From positions 36,005,994-36,069,993 of the forward strand of contig CM030359.1 of the NCBI GenBank assembly GCA_017893485.1: 64,000 nucleotides of DNA, given 5' to 3'. Position numbers and translations under genes: made by a program. Below are positions 46,191 to 57,126 of this stretch, piece after piece; positions within the stretch are counted from its first letter, which is position 1; every line of letters begins with the position of its first letter. The notes beneath the pieces were generated by a model that saw only the letters and a program-made list of their open reading frames with translations, made no database searches and was not told the origin of the DNA. The stretch comes from Hemerocallis citrina. Taxonomy: Eukaryota > Streptophyta > Magnoliopsida > Asparagales > Asphodelaceae.

Positions 46191-46927
46191 ATATGCTACT
46201 GGAGTATGACGCCCGCGGGGGGGGTGGGGGGTGCTTTGGGGGCTAGGGTTTGTGAAAGAGAGATAGAGAGAGAGAGAATTAAGTTAGAGAAGGTAATAAA
46301 TTACTTGGGGGAAGCTTAAACCCGGCGTTTATAGACAACAGCACCGGGAAAGGGGCCAGGAAAGGGGGATCCTTTCCCAGTGTGTTTCCAAAACGCCGGG
46401 ATAGATGGGTATTTAAAAACTTTTTAAAAAACAATATGTCTATCCCGGCATTTCTACCAAATGCCGGGTTAAAAACGCCGGGATAGACATGTTGTTTTGT
46501 AGTGTGGTGTGTTTTGTTCCCAGTAGAATTGTTCAGTCAGTAGATTGGATCCAATTCATAGCATATTAGGGTAGGAAGTTCCTTAGTTTCTTGCGCAAAG
46601 ATGAGCTTTTGAGCATTACCAGTAAGAATATTGGTACTCAATTGGTGAGTTTGGGAGCTCATCCATCACAAATTTGATTGATGATACTAAGAGCCAAGGC
46701 AGGCGAGACTGCTAGGTTGCATAAATTTATTTACCTAGGGAAGTACCTTTTTTTTTTGATGATTTGATGATTTGCTTTTCTCGGAATGGTCTATAGGGTT
46801 TGCTTTTCTCGTAATGGTATATAGGGTTTGCTTTGATGATTTGTTTCATTTTTTTGATGATTCGTAGGCCTCCGGGTTTCTTTTTTTCTTTTTTCTTTTT
46901 TCTTTTGATTCGATATGCTACTGGAGT
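46191..46927. repeat. 17-bp direct repeats flanking a 0.7-kb insertion
   Basis: GATATGCTACTGGAGTA occurs near 46191-46207 and again near 46911-46927. Between them are a CACTA terminal fragment and about 400 bp of unrelated DNA ending in a long TTTTTTCTTTT run. Repeats this long could be a target-site duplication of a retroposed piece or the result of a break-repair duplication. The inserted piece has no clear poly-A at the expected end. Confidence 0.6.
46208..46504 (-). mobile_element. CACTA transposon terminal fragment
   Basis: Read on the minus strand from 46504 it starts CACTACAAAACAACATGTCT, a typical plant CACTA end. Subterminal repeats ATCCCGGCGTTT, AACCCGGCATTT and AATGCCGGGATAGAC follow in both orientations. 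The other CACTA end and any transposase are absent. The far end (poly-G near 46216-46232) is arbitrary. Confidence 0.7.
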
Positions 46928-47355
46928 AGTTACTGATCCTTTCTACCTGACTTGTCCGCCACTAGTTTACCTTACTACCACAGGTTTAAATTTCTTCCTA
47001 TTTTTCTTAATAACTTGTTCACATTATATTCATCAACTATTTACATTAAATTATCAAAAAAGACTATTTCACATTATTTGTTGTACTTGTTAATACGTGC
47101 AAAAAGAAGTAGTGCAGTGTCATTACTGCTTTATATTTAGGATCGACTCTCTCTTATCTCCGAAAAAAATGACATGCCTAATGGCCGAAGGCAATTATCC
47201 TTGTTTTAGAACTTTGCATTCATGTTTATCTAGACACATCTTTTTGCAAGTTATTAAGCATATTCCACTGTTTCCCAAAGCTCTTTTTTCTTGATGTCAT
47301 TCTAGGTCGCTTTCGCAACACATGTTCATAACCACCACTGTATGGTACTCTGCAG
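46505..47355. other. HMGCL intron 2, remainder
   Basis: It includes a small local duplication at about 46771-46831 (TTTGCTTTTCTCGNAATGGT with TATAGGG, twice). It ends in an acceptor TGGTACTCTGCAG at 47355. Confidence 0.6.
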
Positions 47356-47535
47356 TTTTCAGGGGGCATGCCAAGATTTGTAAAAATTGTGGAAGTGGGG
47401 CCTAGAGATGGGTTGCAAAATGAAAAGAATGCTATACCTACAGCAGTGAAGATTGAATTTATACAGAGATTGGTCTCTTGTGGATTATCTGTTATCGAGG
47501 CTACAAGTTTTGTCTCTCCCAAATGGGTCCCTCAG
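47356..47535 (+). CDS. HMGCL: Hydroxymethylglutaryl-CoA lyase, coding exon 3 (start of the barrel)
   Basis: Exactly 60 codons, residues 121-180, phase 0 at both ends. It opens the HMGL-like TIM barrel with [20 protein letters not shown], then [20 protein letters not shown] and [10 protein letters not shown]. Arg137-Asp138 of VGPRDG correspond to the catalytic Arg41-Asp42 pair of the human enzyme. Glu168 of VIEATSF matches the conserved Glu72. Acceptor CTCTGCAG and donor CCTCAG/GTAATT. This exon is the strongest evidence for the gene identity. Confidence 0.97.
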
Positions 47536-47676
47536 GTAATTTAACTGGTCTGTGTCATCACATATTCTACTTCTAATTAAACCGGGTGCGTGATTATAGT
47601 AATAATTTTTTTGGTTGCTGTTGGATATCCCAGAGAGGCAAATGTCACATCTGCAAGACATAGTTTATAACTTTCA
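47536..47676. other. HMGCL intron 3, first part
   Basis: A short host stretch from the donor to the target-site duplication of the Mutator-like element. Confidence 0.8.
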
Positions 47677-47685
47677 TATGTTTAT

Positions 47686-48095
47686 GGGCAAAAACAAAGT
47701 ACCCCCAAACGTTTGGCCTAAGTACAATATGCCCATATAACATTTGAAAAAGTACACTAAACCCATTTCTCCGTTAACTACTTAACCCCATCCGTTAAGT
47801 TATAATTATTAAATTACTTTTTTTACCCTTATCCTTTCATAATCAAATCTCTTCATCTTTCTTCCCTTTTTCTTCTTTCTTCCCGTTTTCTACTTTCATT
47901 TTTCTCTATTCTTCCCTTTCTTAATTCTTTTTTTTCTTTCATTTTTCTCTATTAAGAGTGATTTCTTCGGCAATGATTTCTTCGGTCGACAGTGAAATAG
48001 TAGGGGTTGGCAAGGTCAGCAACGGTAAGAAGCTCAACTCTCTTTTCATTTTTCTTCTTCTTCCCCAAAATCTAGGGTTTGAAATGCATTCATTC
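47686..48095. repeat. Left terminal inverted repeat of the Mutator-like element
   Basis: Matches the reverse complement of 51068-51417 throughout, with small indels. Shared blocks include GGCCTAAGTACAATATG, AAAAAGTACACTAAACCCAT, GATTTCTTCGGTCG, AAGCTCAACTCTC and AAATGCATTCATTC. A small open frame starting near 47958 lies across it but has no known domain. Confidence 0.9.
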
Positions 48096-48513
48096 TTGAA
48101 CTTTCTTCCTCGAGAAGCTCAACTCTCATTCCACCTTGCTCTCTGTGTAAAAGGCCTTCCTCGAGATGGCTGTAGTATTTTTTTTCTGTAACTCTTGACA
48201 GATTGATTAGTGAGTCAAGAAACACTAGGTAATATCTATTTTTTTAGTAATTTGGGATGTAGCGTCTGTCTTGATCCATTGGAACTGCTTTATGTGGAAA
48301 AAAGTTCTGTGTGCAATCTATTTATCTCTTCCTGTATTCTAGAATTGGCATTTTTAAGATATCACTTATAGATTATTCTTTTTCTATGACACTAAACATA
48401 CTCGGGTTCAATGTTCCGATTAGTTGGGCTTATGAACGTTTGCCTAATATGTCAAACTCATGGCTAGTCACTTTTCATCCGCGTATGCCTTGCAAGATTC
48501 GCAATTTGCTTCC
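48096..48513. other. Internal part of the Mutator-like element
   Basis: Non-coding DNA between the left inverted repeat and the L1 insertion. The matching part on the other side of the L1 is 50762-51067. Confidence 0.6.
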
Positions 48514-48538
48514 AAACTTCATTGAACTCTTTTTTTTT

Positions 48539-49774
48539 ATGTAAGCGGATAGAGTCAACCGACTCCAGCCCGATCAAAAAATGTATAGATCAAAATTGTA
48601 AGGTTACAAGACAATCATGGAAGGTTTTACAAAAGTAAAACAAGGTAATTAACTAACAAAAACGACTAGCTAATAAAACAATTAGACAAATGCTGAAAAT
48701 GAGGTACAAAACAGACAGAAAGGAGAGAGCAATCGGCAAGGGAACTGGTTCGGTCGGGGAGCGCAAGCGCTAACACTCTGAAGCAAAGCCAGAAACACTT
48801 GAACGGAGGGCAAGAAGGCAGCTGACGAAGTTACGGGCAGCCTGGGATCAACAAACAGGTGCGAAGGATGGAGCAAGATGAGCATGGCCGACCCCTATAG
48901 GTTGGATGAAGGTCGCAGCACTGTTGGAAGACGACCCAATGCTCGGCCAACTCAGGGCGAATAAAGGCAGGGGCGTGAGCTCGCAGTAGGCCACAAATGA
49001 GCCACAAGTAAAGTAAAGGGAACCAAGCACAACTCAAAATAACAATCAGCATGCCGAACGAGCTGAAACACAACCCTAAGTACCGAAACCTAAGAGCATA
49101 GAAGCCTGAAGTGCAACTCAAAGCTCAGCAGCCTAAAAAGGCATCATAATACCAAAGCTAACTAAACAATAGAGTAGATCAGATAAACAAACCATAAGCA
49201 CCATAAAAATGCCAGAAACAGCGAGAGCAGAACACACAATGGAGGGAAGAATCCTACTCCAATGAACAAACGTAATAAAAACAGATTAGAGATAAACCAG
49301 AGTAGTTAAACCCGTTAATGATTACAAGTCAAGGAGTTAGAACGCAACAACAATACATCCTCACGCTCACCCACCTAACTTGAAATCACAGGCAGCCATA
49401 AACCAAAGAACCATAGCGAGCCCAACAACCACCAGTCAGAGAGAAACAAACAAAGGAAGTCATAGTAACATGGATAGGGAGTTGCTTAATAAACAGAGGT
49501 CAGCAACATAGAGAAAGTCCGACCAAAACCAGGCGACAACAAAAGAAACCTGAGCCAGTGACTCAAACGAGCACTGCCAAAATCAAAAGGCATAGGAAGA
49601 TCCCATGGGCACTGCCAAAAGCAAAACGCTCACTCCTGCAAGAGTCGCAGTAAAACAGAAACGAAAGTGTGAGTGACAAAAAAACACAACCCATAAAAAA
49701 TAAAGCAAAGTTAAGGGTTAAGATTGAACAGAGAAATAATAAGAAATCAAAACAGGGTAACTAGCAAGAGACAG
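48539..49774 (-). other. 3' untranslated-like region of the antisense L1
   Basis: On the minus strand this follows the ORF2 stop at 49775 and ends in the poly(A). No protein-like frame. At over 1.2 kb it is long for a plant L1 3' UTR and may include an older insertion that I cannot delimit. Confidence 0.5.
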
Positions 49775-50743
49775 TTATAGTGCGTTGAGTCTAGAAAGAA
49801 CATTAAGGGATTCCTCTAAACGGTGGTAGTAATAAACTTGACGCTTATCATCTTCAAGCAGAGAAGTCCAAAATTTAAAAAGAAATAACAGATCCTCTAT
49901 GAGGGAGGAAATAGAGGAAGCCTTATGAGTGAAAATCCGGCGGTTTCTTTCCATCCAGGTAATCCAGATGATAATGTGGACCGAAAGGTACCAACCTTTA
50001 CTATATTTGGGAAGACACAAGGGTGATTTCCAGCATGAGAGAAGGTTGGGAGGAAGAGCTGGATTGGTCCACGCTAGAGACACTACTTTCCAGAGAGGAC
50101 GAATGAACGAGCATTCGACGAAAAGATGGTCCACATTTTCGGCGGCTTCCAAACAGAGAATGCAGGGCTGACCCCATGCTAAATTTCTTTTGTTCAGAAC
50201 CTGGATCGTGAGAAGCTTGTTGTTGATGGCCAACCAAGAATTGATTTTAACCTTGAGGGGAGTGCAGGATTTCCAGATGAAATCTGCAGCAGAGGAAGCA
50301 ATGCCTCGGAAATTGAGGAACTTGTAGAAAGAGTTAACCGTGAAAATTCCAGAGGCATTCCAACGCCAAGCTATGTCCTCCGATTGATTCCACTCGAAGA
50401 GATTGAGAGAAGCAACCAACTGTTGCAGATCCAAAACAAGATGGGGAGGTAATGGGGAAACAAAAGGGATACACCAAACCCTTGATGCATTAACCCAGAC
50501 AAACGATTCCTCTATAGAAGCCTCTGGAAAAGCAGCAAGACTGAAGAGAGTGGGATAAGCTGAGGCAATGGAGATGTTGCCTAACCAAAGATCGGTCCAA
50601 AGTTTGGTTCTCGATCCGTCAGCACAAAGTCTAATAATGCTGGACTGGAAGGCAGGGGAAACTTTCCAGACACCTTTCCAGAAAGGGGATGCAAAATGAT
50701 GGATAGGAGAACTAAACTGCCACCAAGGGGTGGAGCCAAAGTA
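49775..50743 (-). pseudogene. L1 ORF2 C-terminal part with zinc-binding RVT domain
   Basis: An uninterrupted minus-strand frame ends at 49775. It reads FWKGVWKVSPAFQSSIIRLC, GSRTKLWTDLWLGN, WRWNASGIFTVNSFYKFLNF and LKVKINSWLAINNKLLT, then CILCLEAAENVDHLFVEC. This is the zf-RVT module (C-x2-C...H-x4-C) found after the RT in plant L1 elements. RT and endonuclease are missing. The first codons of the open frame, past 50743, belong to flanking DNA. Confidence 0.88.
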
Positions 50744-50761
50744 AAACTTCATTGAACTCTT

Positions 50762-51067
50762 AAAAAGGATAATTCCCAAAGTTCTGAAAGCTCAGTATGG
50801 GTATTAATTTTGGATAACTTTTTTTGAATCAGTGTCAACAATATCAATCATTTCAAATCAGTTCCTTTTTCTGAATTGCAACAAATATTTTTCTTCAAAA
50901 AGTACTAAGGTATTGTTGAAGTTTTAGTAGTTTATGGTGGCTGCATCAGATTTTAATGAATTCGCATAGTGGCATAGTCGATGGCTTGATGTGATGTAAC
51001 TGTCAGACTGTATTTTATTGTGTCAATTTCATATCACTGTTATTCCCATCCAAATGAAGTGACTGCC
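50762..51067. other. Internal part of the Mutator-like element, right of the L1
   Basis: Non-coding continuation of 48096-48513. Begins with the second copy of the L1 duplication and runs into the right inverted repeat. Confidence 0.6.
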
Positions 51068-51417
51068 GAATGAATGCATTTTAAACCCTAGGGAAGAAGA
51101 AGAAAAATGAAAGGAGAGTTGAGCTTTTTACCGTTGCCGACCTTGCCGATCCACCTTGCCGACCGCTACCATTTCGTTGCCGACCGAAGAAATCGCTGTT
51201 TATAGAGAAAAATGAAAGAAGAAAAAAGGAATGAAGAAAGGGATGAAAGAAGAAGAGAATTGATTATGAAAAGGTAAGGGTAAAAAAGTAATTTAATAAT
51301 TATAACTTAACTGATGGGTTAAGTAAACGGAGAAATGGGTTTAGTGTACTTTTTCAAATGTTATATGAGCATATTGTACTTAGGCCAAATGTTGGGGTGG
51401 TACTTTTGTTTTTGCCC
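51068..51417. repeat. Right terminal inverted repeat of the Mutator-like element
   Basis: Reverse complement of 47686-48095 with a few indels, including an extra GGTCGGCAAGGTGGATC-like piece. Followed by the 9-bp duplication TATGTTTAT at 51418-51426. Confidence 0.9.
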
Positions 51418-51426
51418 TATGTTTAT

Positions 51427-52296
51427 TTCACGCTCAGAAGGGTAAGATAAATAAAAGAAAACCGTAGTGTAGAGTTAATTATTAATAACATGAAGTGGTT
51501 GTTTGGATTTGACGTTGAGTTTGTCCGATGCAAATTCTTCAGTTAGTATTCAACAGCTTGGTCAATATCTGTAAGAAGAAAACAACACCGGATTGCTCAC
51601 CCCTCAAAAGAGAGCAAGTCACACATACATGAAGAGGTAAGATAGATCACTAGTGCACAATAGGGTCAGACACAAACAGGTTTAAAGAAACAAAATAGAG
51701 TAAAGGAGTCAACCTCACTTATATCCCTATGGGGGAGAAGTTACAAAGTATATGTGTCTCACAATACGAGTGTTTATAGTTTTAAAATGAGAAACTGATT
51801 GTATAGATCAAAATGCAGCAAATAAATTCAGGGTAATGGCCTCATATGTATATGCAAATCCTATGACAACTTACAATATAGACCCTCAACAATCCCAATA
51901 TTACACCAATACATCGTACACTCATCATTTATGGCTCTCTTTAGTGTCTATATTGGTTCAACTGACGCATAAGGCTTATAGGATACTTGGGGTTCAAGTA
52001 GACTTACCCCCCCACAAGACAAGAAATTGGCTTCTGCTTAGTTCAGAAATACTCCATAAAATTCTCCCAACTTGTCTAGAGCATTCTGGAATCCGACGGC
52101 GGACTTACCACTATTGGCCGAAATGTGAGTTGTCTGAAACTGACATGGGGGGCTTTTTTAACTTCTTATGGTGGCTGATTCACATCCATTAAGCTTTGAC
52201 ATGTTCCTCCTTTTAACCTTGTTCGGTCGTATTGGAGAGGATATTGAAGCATATGTCTAATTATCAATTGTTTCAAAATGCTATATCAATGTTGTG
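51427..52296. other. HMGCL intron 3, middle part
   Basis: Host or unassigned DNA between the Mutator-like element and the sense L1. A 118-codon open frame at 51836-52192 has no recognisable domain and I do not annotate it as a gene. Confidence 0.5.
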
Positions 52297-52311
52297 AATA
52301 GTTAAGTTACC

Positions 52312-55300
52312 GTGATAACTCTATTGAATTTGTGAAGGCCTGGCTGGAAATTCAGATTTGTGAAGGCCTGGCTGGAAATCCAGGGATTCCACCATCTGGT
52401 TATGGAGAACTGGGCACTCCATTTGCCTGGTCGGGACGCAGCATCTCGATGGTGCGGGAAGATCCGCAGACTTAGAAGGAGGCTCTGTAGATGGAATCGG
52501 TCTAGATTCTCGAACATCTGGCGTGATAAAGAGTCCTTCCTGGAAGAAATTGATGAACTGGAGAGGGTGGAAGAGACTAGAATCCTATCGCAGGAAGAGC
52601 GGAACAGGCTATTAGAACTCCGGGATAACACTGCCCATCTGTATAGATTAGAAGAGATCAAATGGCAACAGAGGTCCAGGATTTCGTGGCTCAAAGAGGG
52701 AGACGCGAATACGGCCTACTTCCATCGGGTTGCTAGTGCTAGAAGGAGATCCAACCTTATTCTATCTATTCAGACAGATACTGGAACATCGCAGGATGAT
52801 AAGGTGATTTCTTCTACCTTCCAGTCCTTCTATAAAGGTCTCTTTGGGAAGAAAAATGACTTTAGGATCCCCATGGTTGAGGACTTCTGGCTAAAGTATC
52901 GGATTGATCCAGGTCAGAATGCTTCCTCCTTGGAGGAACCTTTCACGGAGGCTGAGGTCAAAACGGCCATTGACAAAATGGGAGCTGACAAATCGCCGGG
53001 GCCAGATGGTTTTCCTATGATGTTCTACCAAGTGTTTTGGGAAGAAATTAAGGGAGAGTTTATGGAAGTTATGATGGAATTTTTTCACAATAACCTGAGG
53101 TTGGGGATGTTCAACTTTGCAGAAGTTGTGTTGATCCCCAAACGGGATGATTCCAAGCGCGTCGGGGATTTTAGGCCAATCAGTCTGATAAACTGCTCGG
53201 CTAAGATCATCACTAAGGTCCTAGCTATCCGGTTGGGTGGCATTATGGATAGTATTATCAGTAGAACACAGACGGGATTCATTAAGGGCAGATGTATTCT
53301 AGACTGCGTCGCTACTGCTGAACAAGTTATACACCACTGCCACAAGAGCAACTCCAAGAACTTCCTCCTCAAGCTGGATTTTGAGAAGGCATATGACTCT
53401 GTGGACTGGGATTGTTTGCTAGAGGCTCTCAAGGGGAGAGGCTTTGGGGATAAATGGATTAGATGGATCTAGCAGTGTTTACATTCGAGCAAAACGGCAA
53501 TTTCAGTGAATGGGAGACCAGGTCCGTCGTTCCCATGCAAGAAGGGACTCCGTCAGGGGGATCCGCTATCCCCACTTCTATTCACTATTGTAGCGGATGT
53601 GCTCCGGGGAATGCTAGAGAACTGTCAAGAAAAAGGATGGATATCACCTGTGGCCAGCAGTTCGGCTAACCAGGGATGCTCGATCCTTCAATATGCTGAC
53701 GACACCCTTATCTTTGGAAATGGTTCTAGATCGGAAACTATATGCTTTAAAGGAGTCCTTTACTGCTTTGAGGCCTGGTCAGGCCTTAGAATTAACTTCC
53801 ACAAGAGTGCGCTGATCCCTATCTCTCTATCAGAAGCTGAAACTCGGGAGCATGCCACCACTCTCAATTGTGCGATTGAAGAATTCCCAATCAAGTATCT
53901 CGGGCTTCCGCTCCGTCCAGGGAGGCTTACTAAAGCTGACTGGTTGCCTATTATTGACAGGGTGGAGGACAGACTGTCAGGCTGGAAAGGCAAATCACTT
54001 TCTCTTGGGGGAAGAGTGGTACTCATCAACTCTGTGTTGTCCAATCTGCCCATATATTACATGTCCTTTTTTGAACTCCCAAAGTGGGTGATTCAAAGAA
54101 TTGACCGTATCAGGAAGAGATTCCTTTGGAAAGGTGCAGACACTAATAAGGGAGGCTACCACCTTATTAAATGGAATATCGCTTGCATGAAAAAGAGGCA
54201 CGGTGGGCTGGGAATCATTGACCTCAGAGATATGAACTTGGCACTCCTGGGAAAATGGTGGTGGAAAGTGTTTCATCACGGTGGGGAAGGATGGCTGGAC
54301 TTTATCCAACCTTACCTTCGTGGTAAAGGGACTAGAAGCTTAGGCTTTCGCGTGGGATCCAAAGTCTCCCGTTTCTGGAAAGGAGTTGCTAAAGCCAGCG
54401 GACCTTTTAACTCGGCCACTTCATCCCTGATCGGCAATGGCCGAACCACCAGATTTTGGTGGGACAAGTGGTGCGGTCCTCATACTCTTAAGGAAGATTT
54501 CCCTGAGTTGTTTGCTATAACGAATCGTCCAAATGTTTCGGTGGCGGAAACATGGAAGAGAGGGTCGTGGAGACCGTCGTTCCAAAGAACTCTATCGTCA
54601 AATTTGCTACAGCAATTGCAGGAACTTCAAATGCACATTGTCCAATCCGGGGTGATATGTGCCCAAGGCCCAGATCACATGCGCTGGGATCTCGAGAACA
54701 AAGGTGTGTTCTCGGTTCGATCGCTTTACCACCGAATTCACTACCGAGGTTGCAGGCCCAGCTGGGCAGCGGTTCTCTAGAAGACCAAAGCACCTCTGAA
54801 AATCCGAGTCTTCCTCTGGCTTGTGCTCAACAATGCCATTCTCACTAGAGAGAACCTGGCCAAGAGGCAACCTCACATTACAACTAACTGCGGATTCTGC
54901 AACGCTCACGTGGAAGATCTGAATCATCTGTTTCTTCACTGCACCAGAAGCAAGGCCATTATGATAGAGGTGCTGAGAGCACTAGGAACAAGTGTATACC
55001 CAAGAGTCTACGAGGAACTGTGGATTGGATCTAGATTTGCCTCAGCCCGTCACGATATGAAAGATGCATGGTTTATTGCCATTGCGGCAACCACATGGGT
55101 GTTATGGCTAGATAGGAACAATTTTTATTTCCGTGCTTCATGTAATTCAATTTCTAGTAATCTTACTCATATCATGCATCTTATTTCCTTTTGGGCTACA
55201 GCTGCTGCGTCAGGAGCAAGGGGGAGAATCGCAAGGGTTTTCCAGGTGGATGAGTTCGACGACGAGGAGATCGAGTTCGGTCCCACTCTGGACTGATAAG

Positions 55301-55515
55301 TGGACAGTCGCCTATCTACTACTATTTTGTATCGGGCCTTAGTAGTTTGTATTTGTGTTTGGTTGCTGATGTAACCCAACCCCCAGGGCTTTGTTGGGGG
55401 CTATGTTTTATTTCCTGTACTGCACTTTTATTTTCCCGAGACCTCGGGGTTGTTTATTAATCACTTATTAATGAAACAGGGTGGCATTATCCCACCTTTT
55501 CTTCAAAAAAAAAAA
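52312..55515 (+). mobile_element. L1-type LINE, 5' truncated, sense to HMGCL
   Basis: It ends in an A-run at about 55506-55518. AATAGTTAAGTTACC at 52297-52311 and 55516-55530 is a 15-bp duplication. The element begins inside ORF2 just after the endonuclease, so ORF1 and the nuclease are missing, and carries the full RT and zf-RVT. At the 5' junction a 28-bp block is tandemly doubled (52328-52355 and 52356-52383), a known kind of L1 5'-junction scar. The 3' UTR, about 55297-55505, holds a GGTGGCATTATCCCACC hairpin just before the tail. Confidence 0.93.
52360..55296 (+). pseudogene. L1 ORF2 fragment: reverse transcriptase and zf-RVT, two stop codons
   Basis: A single frame runs from 52360 to 55296 with stops only at 53470-53472 and 54778-54780, and no frameshift. 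Blocks in order are: LKEGDANTAYFHRVASARRR, GADKSPGPDGFPMMFYQVFW, LIPKRDDSKRVGDFRPISL, FLLKLDFEKAYDSVDWDCLL, KKGLRQGDPLSPLLF, YADD at 53692-53703 (catalytic), KYLGLPLRPGR, GGLGIIDLRDMNLALLGKWW, and the zinc module CGFCNAHVEDLNHLFLHC. In related elements the two stop positions carry other residues; both are TAG. The RT would copy its own mRNA at the insertion site in the nucleus. Confidence 0.92.
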
Positions 55516-55530
55516 AATAGTTAAGTTACC

Positions 55531-56504
55531 TTTAATGTATCAATGGATTTCGACTAGAGAGCATACACGACTACAGATCTAATGAACATTTATGTACCAC
55601 TAATTTCGCCTAGTGATTATTGCTAAATTCCACCAATTGAACTTATCAGTAATAGTGCAAACAAGCAAAACACTTGAAATTTATATGCTCTTCACAGAAG
55701 AGAAAACATTATAACTTGGGTAATGGTTCCTGCACATTTTTGTCTCTTATTTAAAGAGATAAAGCAATTAAACCATATGGAAATTATAGGTTTGCAGAAA
55801 TATGTAAGAGAGAAGATAGGGGAATCTAAAGAGACTAATAAACACTATAAGGACCCAAGACAGTTGTTTTGACTTCTTTAGATAATTTCTAAGAGCTTCA
55901 TACCGATCTCAGATGCCATTTAAGTTCAAAAGTTAGCTACCAGGCTACTAGAAGTGGTCTCTATGGATTTTTGCGTTTATTCTAAAGAAGTGAACTCATA
56001 CTAGTTTCTAAAGCCCCACTTCCCGTTCACTTTCACATATATATAATTATTCACCCCACCTCTACGTGCCTCCTCAAAAAGACAGTATACACCTACGTAT
56101 ACCAAAATAAATATAAAAATAAGAAGTTGCATTCATTAAAAATGAGTCAAACTAGATAACATATGTATTGTGCGTAAGAGAACTGCATGACATTTATTTT
56201 GAGAGAAATTAATTTTTCATTTTTAGGGAACAGTACATTACTCTTAACTTGAAGTTTTCAAACACAGTATTCTTTAATTTCTCAAGTTGAAGCTTCCTCT
56301 GTTCTGAATGCCATTTTTCATGTTATATTATAACTGTGACCAGTAAATCTCTGTTAAGGTGTGCTTCACTAATTTTTCGGTCATTTCTGGTGCTCTGTTT
56401 ATTTGACTTATTTAATGTCCATAAAAGTAATTGCCAATTTCCCATAATTCTTTAAGCTACAAAATCACTGAACATTTCATGATATTTTGATTTAACAAAT
56501 GCAG
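55531..56504. other. HMGCL intron 3, last part
   Basis: AT-rich host intron ending in TTTAACAAATGCAG at 56504. No features seen. Intron 3 without its insertions would be about 2 kb. Confidence 0.7.
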
Positions 56505-56585
56505 CTAGCAGATGGAAAAGATGTCGTAGGGGCAATTCATAACATAGACAGTGTTAGGTTCCCAGTGCTAACTCCAAATTTAAGA
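56505..56585 (+). CDS. HMGCL: Hydroxymethylglutaryl-CoA lyase, coding exon 4
   Basis: 27 codons, residues 181-207, phase 0 at both ends: LADGKDVVGAIHNIDSVRFP then VLTPNLR. PVLTPNL is conserved across HMG-CoA lyases (second and third strands of the barrel). Acceptor AAATGCAG, donor TTAAGA/GTAAGT. Confidence 0.95.
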
Positions 56586-56669
56586 GTAAGTTGTCTTTCA
56601 GAACAAACCGTCTGAAGTTCTTTTATCTTCTTCAGTTGAACATTAATATTTATGCATCACATTCTTCAG

Positions 56670-56833
56670 GGATTTGATGCAGCTATTGCAGCTGGTGCAA
56701 AGGAAGTTGCCGTGTTTGCATCAGCTTCTGAAGCATTTTCCATGTCAAACATCAATTGCAGCATTCAAGAAAGCCTATCCCGTTATCGTGATGTGGCTCT
56801 CGCTGCAAAAAGATTAGGCATACCTGTTCGTGG
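56670..56833 (+). CDS. HMGCL: Hydroxymethylglutaryl-CoA lyase, coding exon 5
   Basis: Residues 208-261 plus two bases of codon 262: GFDAAIAAGAKEVAVFASAS, EAFSMSNINCSIQESLSRYR and VALAAKRLGIPVR. The (V/I)FASASExFSxxNINC block is a family hallmark. It follows exon 4 after an intron of only 84 bp (56586-56669), the one intron here without insertions. Donor CGTGG/GTAACT. Confidence 0.96.
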
Positions 56834-57121
56834 GTAACTTTTTGACATGGTTCATTGTGCTCTTGGTCTACTTTTATTACTGTGAAGTTTAACATGTACC
56901 TATAGGTATTCAACATTATATATCTCTACATTACCAACTGATTACAGCAGCCATTTCAAGCATTTAGTTCCTAGCCCCCCCCCCCCCCCCCCCCCCTGCT
57001 TAGACGCTGATGTCCCAAAAACCATTATTATAATTTTATGGTGAGCAATCAACTGGAATTGGTAAATCAGCCTCGATAATCTCCTGCAAGATGCTTGGTT
57101 TCTGTATGTATTGGTTATGAA
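56834..57121. other. HMGCL intron 5, first part, with a 22-base C run
   Basis: Host intron up to the copia insertion. It contains a run of 22 C at 56975-56996, likely length-variable and prone to sequencing error. Confidence 0.7.
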
Positions 57122-57126
57122 TTTAG

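Larger units (their letters stand above)
48533..50743 (-). mobile_element. L1-type LINE, 5' truncated, antisense, nested in the Mutator-like element
   Basis: A T-run at 48531-48538 is the poly(A) tail on the minus strand. The duplication AAACTTCATTGAACTCTT occurs at 48514-48531 and 50744-50761, about 18 bp, typical of L1 insertion. Only the C-terminal end of ORF2 (49775-50743) and a long A-rich 3' region (48539-49774) are present, so it was truncated at its 5' end on insertion. Confidence 0.9.
47686..51417. mobile_element. Mutator-like element with long terminal inverted repeats
   Basis: The ends GGGCAAAAACAAAGTACC and the inverted GGTACTTTTGTTTTTGCCC continue as inverted repeats for 350-410 bp. 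TATGTTTAT (47677-47685 and 51418-51426) is a 9-bp duplication, the hallmark of Mutator-like elements. It is 3732 bp, or about 1.5 kb after removing the nested L1 (48533-50743). No transposase was found, so it is non-autonomous. Its orientation cannot be set. Confidence 0.88.

Noticed and set aside
51836..52192. 118-codon open frame in intron 3
   Set aside because: No recognisable domain and inside an intron of another gene. Length is within chance for this composition.
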